From contig NC_066563.1 of the NCBI RefSeq assembly GCF_024679095.1, forward strand, positions 313,632-377,631: a DNA stretch of 64,000 nt, read 5' to 3'. Below the pieces are notes generated by a model. The model was not told the DNA's origin. It saw only the letters and a program-made list of their open reading frames with translations, and did not search any database. This document shows, piece after piece, positions 13,524 to 26,492 of the stretch. How positions within the stretch are numbered: the first letter of the stretch is position 1; every line of letters begins with the position of its first letter. Source of the stretch: Eriocheir sinensis. Lineage: Eukaryota > Arthropoda > Malacostraca > Decapoda > Varunidae. The translations under genes and the position numbers were made by a program.

Positions 13524-14110
13524 GTGAGTGTAGATGAGTGTAGTGCCCTGAAGTTTGGGGTACCAGGTGATGCAAAATAAATCAAAGGGAGACGGGGAAA
13601 TAAGGGGGAAGTGAACAGGAAAATTTTTTGGTTATTTTTTTTGTTTATAGTCTTTCTTTCGTTTTCTCCTAATCCCTTGCCTTCTATCCCTATGGTACTG
13701 TGGTTCTTCTTGCAGTCACATGTCTTTCTTTACCCACGGAGGCAATATACTCACCCTCTCCTTTATTTTTCCAATCATCTCGTTCCTTCATCCATGGAGA
13801 AAATACACCTATAGACTCACTCCTGCAGTTTTTCAATCGCCTTCCTCTATCCACGGAGAAAAGATACACTTATTCTCCCCGTCTTCAGCCTCCTCTCTTT
13901 TTTCCCTCTATCCCTTAAGAAAAGACATACTCACCCTCTTCTTCAATCACTTTTCTTTCTTCCCTTTATCCACGAAGTAAAGACACACCCACCACTTCTC
14001 TAATCGCCTTTCTTCTCTTGTTCCAATAGTAATATCTTCCCAACCATCATCACCAATATTCACCCTCTCAGAGATACTCACACCTTTCCCTCTCCTTCAC
14101 CCAATCCCAG
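13524..14110 (+). other. Intron 5 with ~60-bp degenerate repeat
   Basis: 0.6 kb. Between about 13720 and 13990 the phrase TATCCACGGAGAAAAGATACAC and variants recur four times at roughly 60-65 base spacing, separated by pyrimidine-rich sequence. Confidence 0.6.
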
Positions 14111-14240
14111 GGTTCCCGACGCCCGCGCCCCGAGGTTCCCCAAGAAGCCTGAGATCCGGCAGGAGGGGGATAAGCTGGTGATGGAGTGTGTCTTGGAGGC
14201 CAACCCGGAGCCGGAGATCACCTGGTACAAGGGCACGGAG
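14111..14240 (+). CDS. bt: Projectin exon: Ig domain 3, N-terminal half
   Basis: Acceptor CCAATCCCAG, donor GTGAGG. One base completes Lys and the exon ends in phase 0. Encodes VPDARAPRFPKKPEIRQEGD and LVMECVLEANPEPEITWYKG, with the conserved Cys and Trp of an I-set domain. Confidence 0.9.
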
Positions 14241-14767
14241 GTGAGGACTGAAACACTGACTTTTGTTTTCCTCCCTCTTATGTTATCTCCTTCATCATTA
14301 TATATTTTTTTCTGAGGTGAGTATTGGCGTGTTAATTTGATCACAGTCTAAGAAAACACAGTCGTTCCAGGCGCAGGATGATGACGTCACACGGTTCCTA
14401 TATATAACTTAAGATTTACCCCCAAGTTCCAGGGTTATGGAGAAAAATAATGGATAAAGGATAACTCATGTATGGCAAATATAACGTAAGTCAGAGACAG
14501 CGGAACCAAGGAGCCTAGAGATAGAATCCTTGATGTGGAGCCGTGTGACGTAATGCGCGAACTGCTTCAAAACTGGAACCAAGAGTGGGATGACTGTGAA
14601 GTGTTAGACTGTGGGTTTGTTGAGCCTATCCTTCCCTTCTTTTTCCTTCATTTAGTTCCTTCTTCACCATTACCTACATGCGTTCAGTAGAGTTGCATTT
14701 TCACTCACATGCACACTCATCCACCTTTGTAGCCTCCCTCACTCCTTTCCCCGTACGCTGCCCGCAG
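14241..14767 (+). other. Intron 6
   Basis: 0.5 kb. I see nothing beyond splice signals. Confidence 0.8.
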
Positions 14768-14939
14768 ATCATCAAGGAGCAGGCTCGCATCTCAATGTAC
14801 AAGAAGATCTGTGAGCGAGACACGTTCATTGTATCTGTGGTGATCGCCAAGCCGGAGGCATCGGATGGTGGGCAGTGGAGGTGCAATGCCTTCAATCCAC
14901 ACGGGGACTCGAACGCGAACATTTCACTGAACTTCGAGA
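14768..14939 (+). CDS. bt: Projectin exon: Ig domain 3, C-terminal half
   Basis: Acceptor CTGCCCGCAG, donor GTGAGT. Starts in phase 0 and ends one base into a codon. Encodes IIKEQARISMYKKICERD, then GGQWRCNAFNPHGDSNANIS and LNFE. The F-strand Cys is present (QWRCNA), so Ig 3 keeps both canonical cysteines. Confidence 0.92.
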
Positions 14940-15239
14940 GTGAGTACATATGCTATCCACCTGCCTTCCTATCCACTTTTATCCATCCTCCTGGATTGGA
15001 GGTTGGTTCCTCAGTCTCCTGGTTGATTTTCATTGTTTTTTTTTATTCCTATATCCAGCTATTTTATTATTATACCAGTCTAGTTGTCTTTCTCCTGTCT
15101 GTCTTCTTTTCTCGTCTCTTTCTCTCTCCGTCTGAGTCTGTCCCTGTTCCGTTTTCTCTTTTTCTCCTCTTTTGTCTCTTCTTTTGGTATCGTTCGTATA
15201 TTTGTTGGTTTTTGTTACCCTGTGCCCGCCTGTCCCCGT

Positions 15240-17330
15240 TCTCCATTACCTCCTCCTCCTTGTCCTTCTCGTCCACCTTTCGTCCTCGTGTCACTGTCCA
15301 TGTCACCGTCGCCATGTCCCTGTTCTATTGTCACTGTCCTCTTTGAGTGATGCTGTCCCGTCCGTTGTTCTCTTGTCCTCTCGTCCTTTTGTCCTCTTGT
15401 TACAGTCCATTGTCCCTGTTTCACTGTCCAATGACCTCTTGTCACTGTCTTTTTCCTCTGTACGTGCTCTCCTGTCACTGTCCGTTGTCCTACTGTTAGT
15501 CTCCTTGTCCTGTTGCCACTTTCCTTTGTCCTTACCATTGTTATGAAGTTCTCCTGCCTGTCCTTTGGTCCTTGAAGTCCTACGTTCACGATCCATTGTC
15601 CTACAGCTACTCTCCTGGTCCTATTGTCACTGTCCTCTGTCCTTATCACCGCCCTGAAGTCTGTCACTGTCCTTTTGTCCTTGAAGTCCCATTGTCACCG
15701 TCTGTCCATTGGTCACTCTCATTGTCACTGTCCCAAGCATCACTGTCCTGAGGAAGTCACTGTGAAATTAACACGCCCACTACATCTTTATCGTCCTCGT
15801 CTCTGCTTTGTAGTTATTGTCCATAAGTCTCGTCACTGCTGGAGTGGACGTGGTACTCATAACTGCCTGCGTCACTGTCCGCCACTGACCTTGTTTCCGT
15901 CTGTCGCTGTTACTGTCCTCGTCTTATCTGTCTGGTGTCACTGTCCGTCCTGGTCCGTTGTCACTGTTCATGTTTTTGTCCGTTCTGTCTTTGTCCGTCC
16001 TGGTCCGTTGTCACTGTATTTTTGTCCTCGTCACCGTCCGTCCTGGTCCGTTGTCACTGTAATTTTGTCCTCGTCACTGTCCGTCCTGGTCCGTTGTCAC
16101 TTTTTGTTTGTCCTTGTCCTTGTCCGTCCTCGTCCGTTGTCACTTTTCTTGTTGTTGTCAGTTTTGTCCTTGTCACTGTTCGTCCTTGTCCGTTGTTACT
16201 GTTCGTGTTTTAGTCTTTTGTCCTTGTCGCTGTCCGTCCTGGTCCTGTGTCACTGTTTTTAGTCCGTTTTGTCCTTGTCACTGTCCGTCCTGGTCCTGTG
16301 TCACTGTCTTAAGTCCGTTTTGTCCTTGTCACTGTCCGTCCCGGTCCGTTGTCACTTCATAATTATGTCCGTACTGTCCTTGTCTCTTTCTGTCACTGTC
16401 TGTTAGTTTCAACGTCTTTGTCAGTGCTGGTCCTTGTTCCTGTTCTCGTCTGTCCGTGCCACTGTCTTCGTCTCGTCCTCGTCACTGCCTTCACTACTGT
16501 CCACTCACTGTCCGCGTCAAACCATCTTCCGCAATGTTACTTCCCTTGTCAGTGCGTCACTTTCTTCCATTGTGTCTGTCACCGTCTATTTCCTGCCCAT
16601 ATGGTACTGTCCTCTCTTTTATCCGTCACTGTCTAATATTAATTTAACTGTCTTTGTTCTCATCATTTTCACATGTCTTCCTCACTTTCATTGTCCTCGT
16701 CACTTTCCAGCTGCCCTCGTCTCATTCTCCTTTGTCCTCGTTTGTCACTTTCCTTTGTCTGCATTACTTTCCTATTGTCCTCGTCGTTTTGAGCCGTCCT
16801 CGTCCTCGTATGTCACTTTCCATGTCCGTCACCTCTCCTCGTCACTCATTTTGTCCCCGTCACTCCCATATCCTCGTCACTCTCCTTTGTCCTCGTCACT
16901 TTCCAATGTCCTCGTCTATTTCCTCGTCATTTTCCTTTGTCCTCGTCACTTTCCAATGTCCTCGTCTATTTCCTCGTCACTTTCCTTTGTCCTCGTCACT
17001 TTCAGTTATCCTCGTCACTCCCTAAGCCTCGTCTAAGTCCTCATCACCTTTCCATGTCCTCGTCACTTTCCTTTGTCCTCGTCACTTTCAATGGTCCTCG
17101 TCACTCCCTAAGCCTCGTCTAAGTCCTCATCACTTTTCCATGTCCTCGTCACTTTCCTTTGTCCTCGTCACTTTCCCATGTCTTCGTCTATTATACCGTG
17201 TTCTCGTCCACGCCTCCCTGCTTGTCACTGTCCTCGTCCTACCTCGTCCAAGTGCCTCCCACGTCCTCGTCAGTGTCCTCGTCCCTGTCCTCGTCTGGTG
17301 TGCACTGTCCCATTGCCCTCGTCACTTACT
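15240..17330 (+). repeat. 2-kb TGTCCTCGTCACT minisatellite
   Basis: Degenerate repeats of TGTCCTCGTCACTTTCC and TGTCACTGTCCGTCCTGGTC with unit lengths of about 17-50 bases. Between about 16830 and 17180 the copies are nearly identical, suggesting recent local expansion. Older copies flank them. Confidence 0.85.
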
Positions 17331-17459
17331 TATTGACTTACTTGAATTATTTCTTGCCATCTTTTTCCTCCCTCACACACTCCCCTTCCTTACTCCCCTT
17401 CAAAAGAATAATATTAATAAAAAGAGATTTACTTGCTATCTTATTCGTAACATTTATTA

Positions 17460-17491
<32 letters not shown>

Positions 17492-18019
17492 GTTGTTGTT
17501 GTTATTGGTATGCTTTTATTTCAGACTAATCTATTTTTCTTCACATTGTGTATGTTTGGTTTTTTAGATTTGTAGATGATTATCATAACATTTTTTACAC
17601 TCATTTTTTGGTATGGATTTTGTCTTTTTTATCTTATTTTCGGTTGCGAATCGTTTTGCTTTCGTTACTATTTCGTTTTGGTTGTGTGTTTTTTCCGTCA
17701 TGCATATTCACTTATGTATGGCGGGTGTTTTTTTTTTAATACTGTTATCATTATTATTATTATGGCTGTTGTTACTGCGTATATATTTTTCAGTTTTTTT
17801 TTCTTTTTCTATACGATGTTTGGATATTTTCATTTTATTTTGGCGTGTTTGTTGCTGTTGGCTGTTTGACGGTTGGCAGTTTGTTGTGATTTTATTTTAC
17901 ACTTTTCATACCTTGTTGGTTTTCCCTCCAAGTTTTCGTTCATCTTTTTAATTTTTTGTTTTACCTTTTTTTAGTGTGTTTTAACAGCGTCGCGTGTCTA
18001 GGGGCGTGGCTTGGGGCGG

Positions 18020-18400
18020 GCTGTTCTCTTTGTCCTTGTCTGCCTGTCCTTGTCCGTGTCATTGTCCGTCCGTGTGTCCGTCTGAACCCTCCTTGTATGT
18101 GTGTTTGTCCGTCACTGATTTTGTCCTCGTCCTCCTGTCCGTCCTTGTGCGTGTCCCTGTCCGTGAGTTTGCCCTTTTGTCCTCGTCAGCCTGTCCTTGT
18201 CCGTGTCTTTCCGTAGGGCTGTCCTTGATTCATCCCCAAGTTTGTCCGTGTGTGTCCGTGCGCCTGTCCTCGTCCCCCTCCCCCTGTAGAACGGACAGGC
18301 GGTGTGTCCTTGTGTCCGTCCAACAACCCTTTGAAGTTCTGTCCGTGTGTGTCCTTCCCTACGTGGTGTCCGTCCGTAGAGTGTCCGTGTGTCCGTAAGT
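18020..18400 (+). repeat. GTCCGTGTGTCC-rich repeat tract
   Basis: Irregular repeats of TGTCCTTGTCCGTGTG and GTCCGTCC, related in composition to the 15-17 kb array but separated from it by unique A/T-rich sequence. Confidence 0.65.
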
Positions 18401-19279
18401 GTGTAGGTCTGTCAGCTAAATCTTTACCCCTGTAGTGTAACATTTAAAGAAGAGCCAATTTTGCTTTGATGCAGTAAACTTTTTTGCATTCATTCCATCC
18501 TCGAATAGTTTTGATGGACTGATTCGTTGACTTCACTTGATTAGCTGATTGGTATAAATTTGCAAGTCAACACACACTAGAAAGAAAGGTCATGTCTCAT
18601 CTTCATGGCTAAAAAGTAAAGATACAGTACTGTAATGGATAAAATAATTGGCTTAGACAAAACTCCATTCATTCATACTTTTACCCATGTAGGAATTCCA
18701 GATGATAAATAAACGAAGAAATTAAACTCAGTAATAAACTAAGTTGGTCCTCAAAGTGTCACCCAAATTTGTTAACCTCCCACCATAACCTTAGGAGAAG
18801 ATCAACGTTTTTAGGTTTAGCTACAGAGACTTCTTCGACTGTTCAGGTGACAAGCGCCCGTCAGCCTCTGGAAAACGGTGCCTGAAGGTAATGTATGGAA
18901 TGATAACAATACTCTTAAGCTCACTTCTTTTCCTCCCTTGACGCTGCCGCCGGCGAGCTTTCGTTCTCGTCTTCGTTTCGTCTCATCTCTCCGTCAGGAT
19001 TCGTCGGTTTTTCTCACTTTTTCGCGTTTATGTTTTCGATTTTTATACATTTTTTTAGGGATAATGTGTTACCTTGCTGTAGCATCGTCGTTCTGGAATG
19101 AATAAGTAAGGAAAAAGGGCAAAAATACGTCAACTCCCCTTATGTGAGATATTTTTCGTGAAGACGTCAGTTGTTTCAAAAGCGAAGTGGAGATTTTTTT
19201 TTTTTTTTCGTTTTTGAGTGAGTGGCGCAGCGAACCAGGCCGGTGAGACTGCCTGAGACGGTGGCGTGTTTGTGTAGGG

Positions 19280-19860
19280 AAGTGAAGAAGAGTGAAATTT
19301 AGAAGAGTGAAACCTAGGAGAGTGAAACGTAGGGGAGTGAAACAAGTCTAGTTGAGTGAAGGAGAGTGAAACCTAGAGAGTGAAACAGACCTAGGAGAGT
19401 GAAACATAGCCTAGCATAGGAGAGTGAAGGACAGTCGAAAGTAGGATAGTGAAACTTAGAGGAGTGGTATATATGAAATGTTATGGCTAGGAGCGTGAAA
19501 CAAGCTGTAAATTATTAGAAATATGGAGATTGAAATGTAGGCGAGTGAAGAAGTGTGAAACTTAGGAGTAAATAATGAAACGTATTAGTGAAGAAGTGTG
19601 AAACGTAAAAGTAGAGCACAGTGAAACGAGTGAAGAGTGAAACTTTTGCAAGTGAAGAAGAATGAAAATTTGGAGTGAAGAAGAGTGAAACTTTTGAGTG
19701 TCGAAGAGTGAAACTTTAGATTAAAGTTGAGAAAGCAGAACATAGGTTAATGACCTTGTGGAAACTGACAAGAGTGAAGATGATCAGGAGACTAGAGGAG
19801 AGTGAAGTGTTGAGAAGTTCGGGATAGCTAAAACTAGAAGAGTGAAAGTTACCACGAAAG
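19280..19860 (+). repeat. GAGTGAAAC degenerate array
   Basis: The phrase AGGAGAGTGAAAC or AAGAGTGAAACTT recurs at least 20 times with 12-40 base spacing. G/A-rich on the + strand, no reading frame. Confidence 0.8.
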
Positions 19861-20360
19861 AATGAAGCTAACTAGGAGAAGAAAGATATCAGAAAGTATA
19901 GGAAAGAGGAAAGCCTACTAGAAGAGCTATCTTGTAAGAAAGAGAGCAACCTTTTAGCAGAAAGAGGAGGAACTGGGAAAGAGTTAAGACTAATGAGAGA
20001 AAGAGAGAGAAGAATAAAAGGGAGTGGAACTTATTAGGAAAAAGAGGGAGAACTAGGAAGGAGCATGTTCGGGCCTTGATATATCCCACCACGCGGCCAA
20101 GGCTAGCGGTGGAGTCTGCTGAGGCACCCCATCCAACAGATCACATCTCTTTAAACTTCCAAAGTCACGCAGAGCCTCGCCCCAGGGAGAGTCTCACTTA
20201 GTGGCGGGGCATCTCCTCCAAGGGTGGTGTGAAGGTGCGAGGTGTGGGTGTACTGGAGGAGATGTGTGGCGGCGGGGTGTGTAGCGGCGTAGTGTGTGGT
20301 AACAGCCCCGGATTTCCACATTTCGGGACGTGTCACTCTCACGCTTTTCACACTTTCCAG

Positions 20361-20452
20361 AGGGCAAGATCGTGCCTGAAGGCTTTGCTCCCACCTTCCT
20401 GGACAAACCCTCAATCATCCCCAATGAAACGGGCACGATGATCACCATGAAG
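20361..20452 (+). CDS. bt: Projectin exon: Ig domain 4, first part
   Basis: Acceptor CACTTTCCAG, donor GTACGT. Two bases complete a Lys codon and the exon ends in phase 0. Encodes GKIVPEGFAPTFLDKPSIIP and the start of strand B (TMITMK). The APTFxxKP entry matches Ig 1. Confidence 0.88.
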
Positions 20453-21064
20453 GTACGTTATCCCGTTTTATTTTTGTCCTCTATCTCGTTTTTTCTTACA
20501 AAATTCTCATATTTCCAAATTCCTTCCCTTATATTATTTCCTGGGAACTTTCGCCTTTTTGTTGTATATCTATTGCTCTAGCATCCCTTTTTTCTCACGA
20601 TCCTTTCATTTTCTCTTTCTTCTGTGATAACTTTTTTTAGCGTGTTAATGGTTCAGTGAGCCAAGGCCTTGTTATCAGTTTCCATCCCCCTTTCAAATAT
20701 TTTCCTCATGACTTCTCTGAATTAATGGCTCTGTCACGCCTTGCTGTGTAGTCAAGATGTGCCTTCGTTACCGCAGTTTTCTTTACTTTGTCTGAACGTT
20801 CTTTTACTCAACATCTTCGTCTTACTTTGCCTTGTAGTCAGGCTATCCCACCGCTGCCACCATTGTACTCCTAATGTCCGTACACTCCCTCTCTGCCATG
20901 ACTATACCGACCTAAAGCTCTTTTCGCCTTGCTGTGTAGTCCAGTTTTCCATCACTACCGTCATTTTCCTTCCTTCAAAACTCCCCTATTTGTCACGATT
21001 ATGCTGACTTAACACTCCTTTTTCGCCTTGCTATGTAGTCACGCTTTCCCCTCGTTGCCCCCAG
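20453..21064 (+). other. Intron 8 with ~90-bp degenerate repeat
   Basis: 0.6 kb. The phrase CGCCTTGCTGTGTAGTCA and variants occur four times (about 20740, 20830, 20930, 21025). The last copy leads into the 21065 acceptor. Confidence 0.55.
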
Positions 21065-21199
21065 GTCCGGTGCAAGGCCAAGCCACAGCCGACGGTGGAG
21101 TGGTTCAAGAACGGCGTGCTGGTGCAGGCCGGGAAACGTCTGGTTGTGAGGGAACATAAGGTCTCTGCGGAGATGTTCGAGTACTCCTGCATCGTCAAG
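21065..21199 (+). CDS. bt: Projectin exon: Ig domain 4, middle part
   Basis: Acceptor TGCCCCCAG, donor GTAAGA, phase 0 at both ends, 135 nt. Encodes VRCKAKPQPTVEWFKNGVLV with the conserved Cys and Trp, then the C'-E region ending EMFEYSCIVK. Confidence 0.92.
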
Positions 21200-21923
21200 G
21201 TAAGAGATGAAGCCTCGAAAGCCCTCATATTCAATAGCGTTTAAGTATGTCGATGTTCGGCGGCAGTATTGGGAATCGGTGGAGGGATGTGGAGTGCTCG
21301 TCCCGGGAGCACCTCGCCTGCATGGAATGTCGGCTAGTGGGAATGAGAGTCGTCGGGGGATGCTTGGCTTGGACGCATGATTAGTGGTTCCGGCGTCAAT
21401 GTGAGAGGCCGTAGGAGTTGTGATGCAAGATGTTCCTCGTCAGTTCTCTTTACTGTTACCCAGAGTGACGCTTAAGTGAGCTGCTGTATAAAGTGAAGTG
21501 AAAATTGTCCTTCGTACTTCTTAGATAGACGTAGAGCAACGTAATTCAGTCAAGAAATGTTATCCTATTAGCTTTGCCAGTCACGTGTTTTAGCTGGTCT
21601 TTGCATTCATTACGTTCATAAAAAGGTGAAAAGCATGTAAAATGATTTCAAATGAAATAAAACGTAGTTAATTTTATTTTGATACGCGGCAAATACATTA
21701 ATAGTTCGTCATTTTGGGTACAGAAAAAGTACACGCACATTTCGTTCTCTTTGACATGTACGTGTAGCCTTATTTTCCCTTTGAAAGTAGTCTGTTCCCC
21801 CCTTGAAGAATCTGTCCCATTTTCACATCCCAGACGATTCCTGTCAATTCCCTGCATCCACATACACACTTACACAACCCGACATCCACGATGGCTTCCA
21901 CTGCCTGTTTATCTCTTAGAAAC

Positions 21924-21980
<57 letters not shown>

Positions 21981-23162
21981 AGTGCGTGCGTGCGTGTGCG
22001 TATGCACGCGCGCACGTCCATTCACTCACACGCACCACACCTCCTTCATCCAGTACACAGGTACAAGCAACTCCTCCCTTCTGTTGTAAAGCCTCATCGA
22101 TTCCTACTTTCAGATCCTCAGAGAATGAACACTTTAGCTCCACAGGCTCTCCACTAGGACTGAATCTTCGCCACGACCAATATACAAACTACATTGAAAC
22201 CACAACAGCCTCACGATATTCTGAAAGTGACTGACTTGTCTTCGCCTTCACACTGACTCTTGACTTCCCGAAAGCGTTTTCATTTATAAAGACGATTTTG
22301 ATCTTTTATGAATAAATCAGTTCCTTGTTTATTTCCTAAATCACTTGATTCAAAATGAATCATAAAGTGGCACATTCATTATTTACAAAAAATTGACATT
22401 TGTGCATAAGAACTTTGGAAAAGTAGTCAGTTTGTAAATAAATATTCATAGACTCACTGACATGGAATTAAGAGTGTCCTGATTCGACTAAATATAACTT
22501 GTTTCATTTACTATTTGAACTAAATTTGACTCTATAAAATGGCGAAGTGTACCTTTGTCGGTAACTATGACACCATTTTCCGAATATCATTAAACCAACA
22601 CAACCTTAACAAAGGATTTGGAGGAACCTGCTGACGCCTCGCCCTGCTCTCCTGTCTGTCTGTCTGTCTGCCTGTGGGTCTGCCAGTGTGTGCGTGCGTC
22701 TGTCACTTTGGGCTTCTTTAAGTAACTAGACTTTTTGGTCACTCTGAACAGCAAAATGATAAAAGTGACTGAGACTTGTCAACTTCAGCTTGTCAGCCTG
22801 TTTAGTGAAGGCTTTTTGGCCCTGGAATGAGAGTAGTAGATGTAGACTTGCATGCCCTCCCGCCCTCCCTCCCACCCCTCCCATCCATCTCTCCCTCCTG
22901 CCCCTCCCCACCTGTGTGTCTTCATGGAGGCCAAGACACGTTCCTGAAGGTTCCGCCGAAGGTGCATCAGGTCAGCTTTTGGCACCGGTGTCCCCACCTC
23001 ACCCTCCCGAGGCCCTGAAGACACCCTCAACCTCCCTGATGCATCTTGTCCTTATCTGTCACTGTTATCGTCACACGCCCCTGCCTCCCCCGCCCCCACC
23101 CCGGTCCCTGAAATCCTGCCGGAGCCCCGTTGACCTGACCTGACCTGACCCCGCCGACCCAG
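21200..23162 (+). other. Intron 9
   Basis: 2 kb. (AC)n at about 21927-21977, a short CTGTCTG run near 22650 and CCTGACCTGACC before the acceptor. No exon seen. Confidence 0.75.
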
Positions 23163-23474
23163 GATCCGTGTGCCGATGACGCCGGGAAGTACAAGTGCAT
23201 CGCCATGAACCACTTCGGGGAGGCCACGGCCAACGTCAACCTGAACATCGAAGCGGAGCCGGAGCCGAAGGGCCAGGCACCGGTGTTCGTGGAGAAGCCG
23301 ACCATCAAGTTTGAGGAGAAGGCTGGCCGCGTGCTGATGGAGGCGCTGGTGAGGGCCGATCCGAAGCCCACCTCGACGTGGAGCAAGGACGGCAAGCAGC
23401 TGGACGCCTCGAGGGTCACTGCCACCGTCACCCTCGAAAAGGAGGAGCTGTACCGCATCCGTCTGGTGCTGCGG
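23163..23474 (+). CDS. bt: Projectin exon: end of Ig domain 4 and start of Ig domain 5
   Basis: Acceptor CCGACCCAG, donor GTAACA, phase 0 at both ends, 104 residues. The first third (DDAGKYKCIAMNHFGEATAN) closes Ig 4 and keeps its Cys. After a short acidic linker, APVFVEKPTIKFEEKAGR opens Ig 5. Ig 5 has Ala at the strand-B Cys position (VLMEALVRA) but keeps Trp (STWSKDG). The exon is unusual in spanning a domain boundary. Confidence 0.92.
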
Positions 23475-25050
23475 GTAACATCGGCACGCTACACCTCCTC
23501 CCTCCGCAGCTCCTCACTCGCCTCCTGCGCCTCGCTGTTGTTCGCTGGCTACTGATACACGCTCCTGCTGCCCCTTACGCTGCTTGCTCATGGCTCGCTC
23601 CTCATACTCTGCCTGGCTTGTTTTGTGTCTGTGTTTTGATGACTCACGCTGCTCATAATGATCTTCCCTTCCAGCCGCCGCTCTTCTCCCGTAGTTCACT
23701 CGACACTAACACCTCCACCGCCGCCGCCGCTGTTGTCAGAGGCGTTGAAGTTGATGCCCCTTAAAATGAGAAAGTCTCGTGTTTTCTCGAGGGCTGCAGC
23801 GAGGCATTGGGACTGCCTCGTGTTCGCCCTCTGCCCTCCAGACTTTCTTCATTTTCATCTTCCACTCACGTTCTCTTTGGGTTTACGAGATAATCTTCTT
23901 AGCTATGCTCGAGACCCGCAATAATACAACACCTCCACCTCAACCACCAGCGGACTCACGCCCGTCTCCACTTCAACATGTGACCCACTAAGGCACTCTT
24001 CCACCTCAACCCTCAGGCACCTCCCCAATGTGTGACTCTGTAACACTACCAACGGTATTACAATAATCACCCCCTCGATTTTTTTTTACCACTAAACAAC
24101 ACAACAACCAGCTCCAGGCATTACCACTCAGCCCGCCACCTACTACAGCACTCTCCCACCCTAACCTCCAGCCACCACCTCAATGTGTGACCAACTGTAA
24201 CACTTACACTTCAAGTTTTGACATACTAAACACTCCACCTCAACCACTCTTGCGTCACTACCTCAACTTGTCAACCACTTAATATTTTTCCACGTCTACC
24301 GCCTCAGTATCTTACCCACCAAATAATCCAACTTAACTACCAGATTTCCCTGGCGTCTTTAACTAAGCACTTCTGCATCTCAACCACCTCGCCGTCGCTA
24401 CCAGTATACAGTTCTCTGCCTTAAATCGTGTTTCGTGTTAACATTCCTCCAGCCTTGCCAGAAGAACTAAACCTCTTCAGCAACCCTCGTAACCGCCCCT
24501 GTACTAGCGATCCAACACACAGATCTAACGCAAATGTAACACCAACAAGTAATACAACTCTCCCTTCAAGTATAAAGCCAAAGACTTAACATGTATACTC
24601 ACAGGCGCTAGATTCAATACGCTACCACCTCACCGCATAACACGTATATACTCACATGGAATAGATTATAAACTGCATTAAAAAAAACACATTGTTATAC
24701 TTGCCATACTCACCAACAAGCTATTAAATCTGATACTTCACTTCCCTCGCAAAACGTTTCCCTCATTCCTCCTCATCTTCAGCGCCCCGCACCAGGAGAC
24801 ACAAAACCTGGATAACTAAATAAATACCTGAGATTAATAAATAAACACCTCATCTCCCTCGCACGAGTAAGCTGTTTTGAGTCATTCATAAAAGAATAAA
24901 TCAACTTCACTTCGAGTTACAAAAGAACGATCAGAGTATTTTATCTTCAACAAATTTCTGTCCTCACTTGACTCTTGCAACATCAACATAGTCACCCATT
25001 AAACATTTCCTCAACATGTATCCACGGCCCGTTTTCTTCCGCCCTTGCAG
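23475..25050 (+). other. Intron 10
   Basis: 1.6 kb. Loosely repetitive CACCTCAACCACC phrases at 23930-24400, otherwise unremarkable. An alternative acceptor at 23672 in phase 0 would reach a stop after 29 residues. I do not support it as an exon. Confidence 0.7.
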
Positions 25051-25141
25051 AAGCCACAGCCAACAGACGGTGGAGTGTACAAGTGCAACATCAAGAACGA
25101 ATTTGGGGAACTGAACGCCAACCTCAACCTCAACATTGAAG
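25051..25141 (+). CDS. bt: Projectin exon: Ig domain 5, C-terminal part
   Basis: Acceptor GCCCTTGCAG, donor GTACGA. Starts in phase 0 and ends one base into a codon. Encodes KPQPTDGGVYKCNIKNEFGE and NANLNLNIE. F-strand Cys is present (VYKCNI) though its partner in strand B is Ala. Confidence 0.92.
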
Positions 25142-26492
25142 GTACGAGTGATTGGGAAGAGTCTTTGAGGGGAGTTTGAATGCTTTGTCATCGCTATATT
25201 GATTTTTATGTTTATTTATTCCTCTATATTAAACATATTAGTAGACATACAAGTATTTCCCAATCTTTCTTCACTAGTTTTACTCCCTTATTACGTTGCC
25301 TTAACAAATGCGTCTACAGTCCACCAACCAGTTCTGATCAATCATTCAATAACTTTTTTTTTCGTTGAACTGTGGCCCGATTATCAACTAACCAATACCC
25401 CTCTCCATTATCCAATCACTTATTTATTTCCTCATTCCAAAGCTACCCCAATACATAACAAATCAGTCCCCCATTCATTCAATCACTTTCTATTCCCATC
25501 TCACTATGCCTCAACAGTCAACCAGTCACACCAATCACTTTCCCTTCTTCCCATCTTGCGATTGCCTCGACAGTCTGCCAAAACGTTCACCAATCCAATC
25601 ACTACGTTATATTTGCATCCCAGAACTGCCCTGATAGTCAACCGTATGTGTATCTGTTCAATCACCCAAGCAATTCTTTCTTTTCCCATTCCAATAGTTG
25701 CCTTGACAGTCAACCGAGCAGTCAATAATTCAATCACTTTGCTCTTTTCCTATCCCAAATTAGCTCCGATAGTCAACGAAACAACTTTTATTTTTTCATC
25801 CAGTAGCTGCCTCGACGATACAATCCATAAGTCAGGCCACTCATTAATTTCATCACGTCTTATAGTTGTTACTCTATTGTCTTGAGCGAATCTGACCAGC
25901 ACTTTATTTATCCTCCGTCACTTCTCCGACATTCTTTTTTCTCCTGGCAGCTTTTACCCATGGTCATATAAGATCACTATTTTAGGGGGTTTAAGAGCCA
26001 TATTTTCAGACACTCCGGCGCCCTAGTCACATATTTAACAAGGCTTTCATAAGAGTTTGAGCGATTTCCATGGGTAGATTTATGACCCTGGTGGTAGTTT
26101 GACCCTTCTGCTGTACCGTGAACCTAAAAAGCCACTCGTTGCAGCCCCACTGACCTCCTTCTTGGCCTTTGGAAATAGTTGATGTGAGAGGCGAGAGCGT
26201 CTGACGATACCGCACTAAGTCCTGACATCACTCAACGCCTGAGAGTTCGAAAAAAAAAATCATTACACCTCAATAAAATTAATCAGTCCACGAAAAACAG
26301 CAACCAAGCCATCTTTTTTTTTTTTTTTTGCAGCCATGAAAGCAACTCGTGAGAAAAAAATAACGAAAAACAAAAAAATAAGTCAACTATCTTCTATCCC
26401 GTTTCCAGTTGCCCCGACGATCATGTCAACTCTTTCTTTCTATCCACCAGTTGCCCCGACGATCATGTCAACTCTTTCTTTCTATCCACCAG
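25142..26492 (+). other. Intron 11 with ~64-bp degenerate repeat
   Basis: 1.35 kb. From about 25290 to 25870 the phrase TTGCCTCGACAGTCAACCA, then TTCAATCACTTT and TTCCCATCCC, recurs about eight times at roughly 55-70 base spacing. The 228-residue ORF through it is a by-product. The 3' end carries duplicated acceptors. Confidence 0.65.

Larger units (their letters stand above)
14940..20360 (+). other. Intron 7, the largest in the Ig part, full of minisatellites
   Basis: 5.4 kb without an exon. It contains a long TGTCC/GTCAC minisatellite (about 15240-17330), a related GTCCGTGTGTCC-rich tract (about 18020-18400) and a GAGTGAAAC array (about 19280-19860). The long ORFs here arise because repeat units stay open in several frames. 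Confidence 0.7.

Noticed and set aside
15172..17575. Several overlapping ORFs of 120-212 residues
   Set aside because: All come from the TGTCC/GTCAC minisatellite, which is open in several frames at once. No consistent frame or domain.
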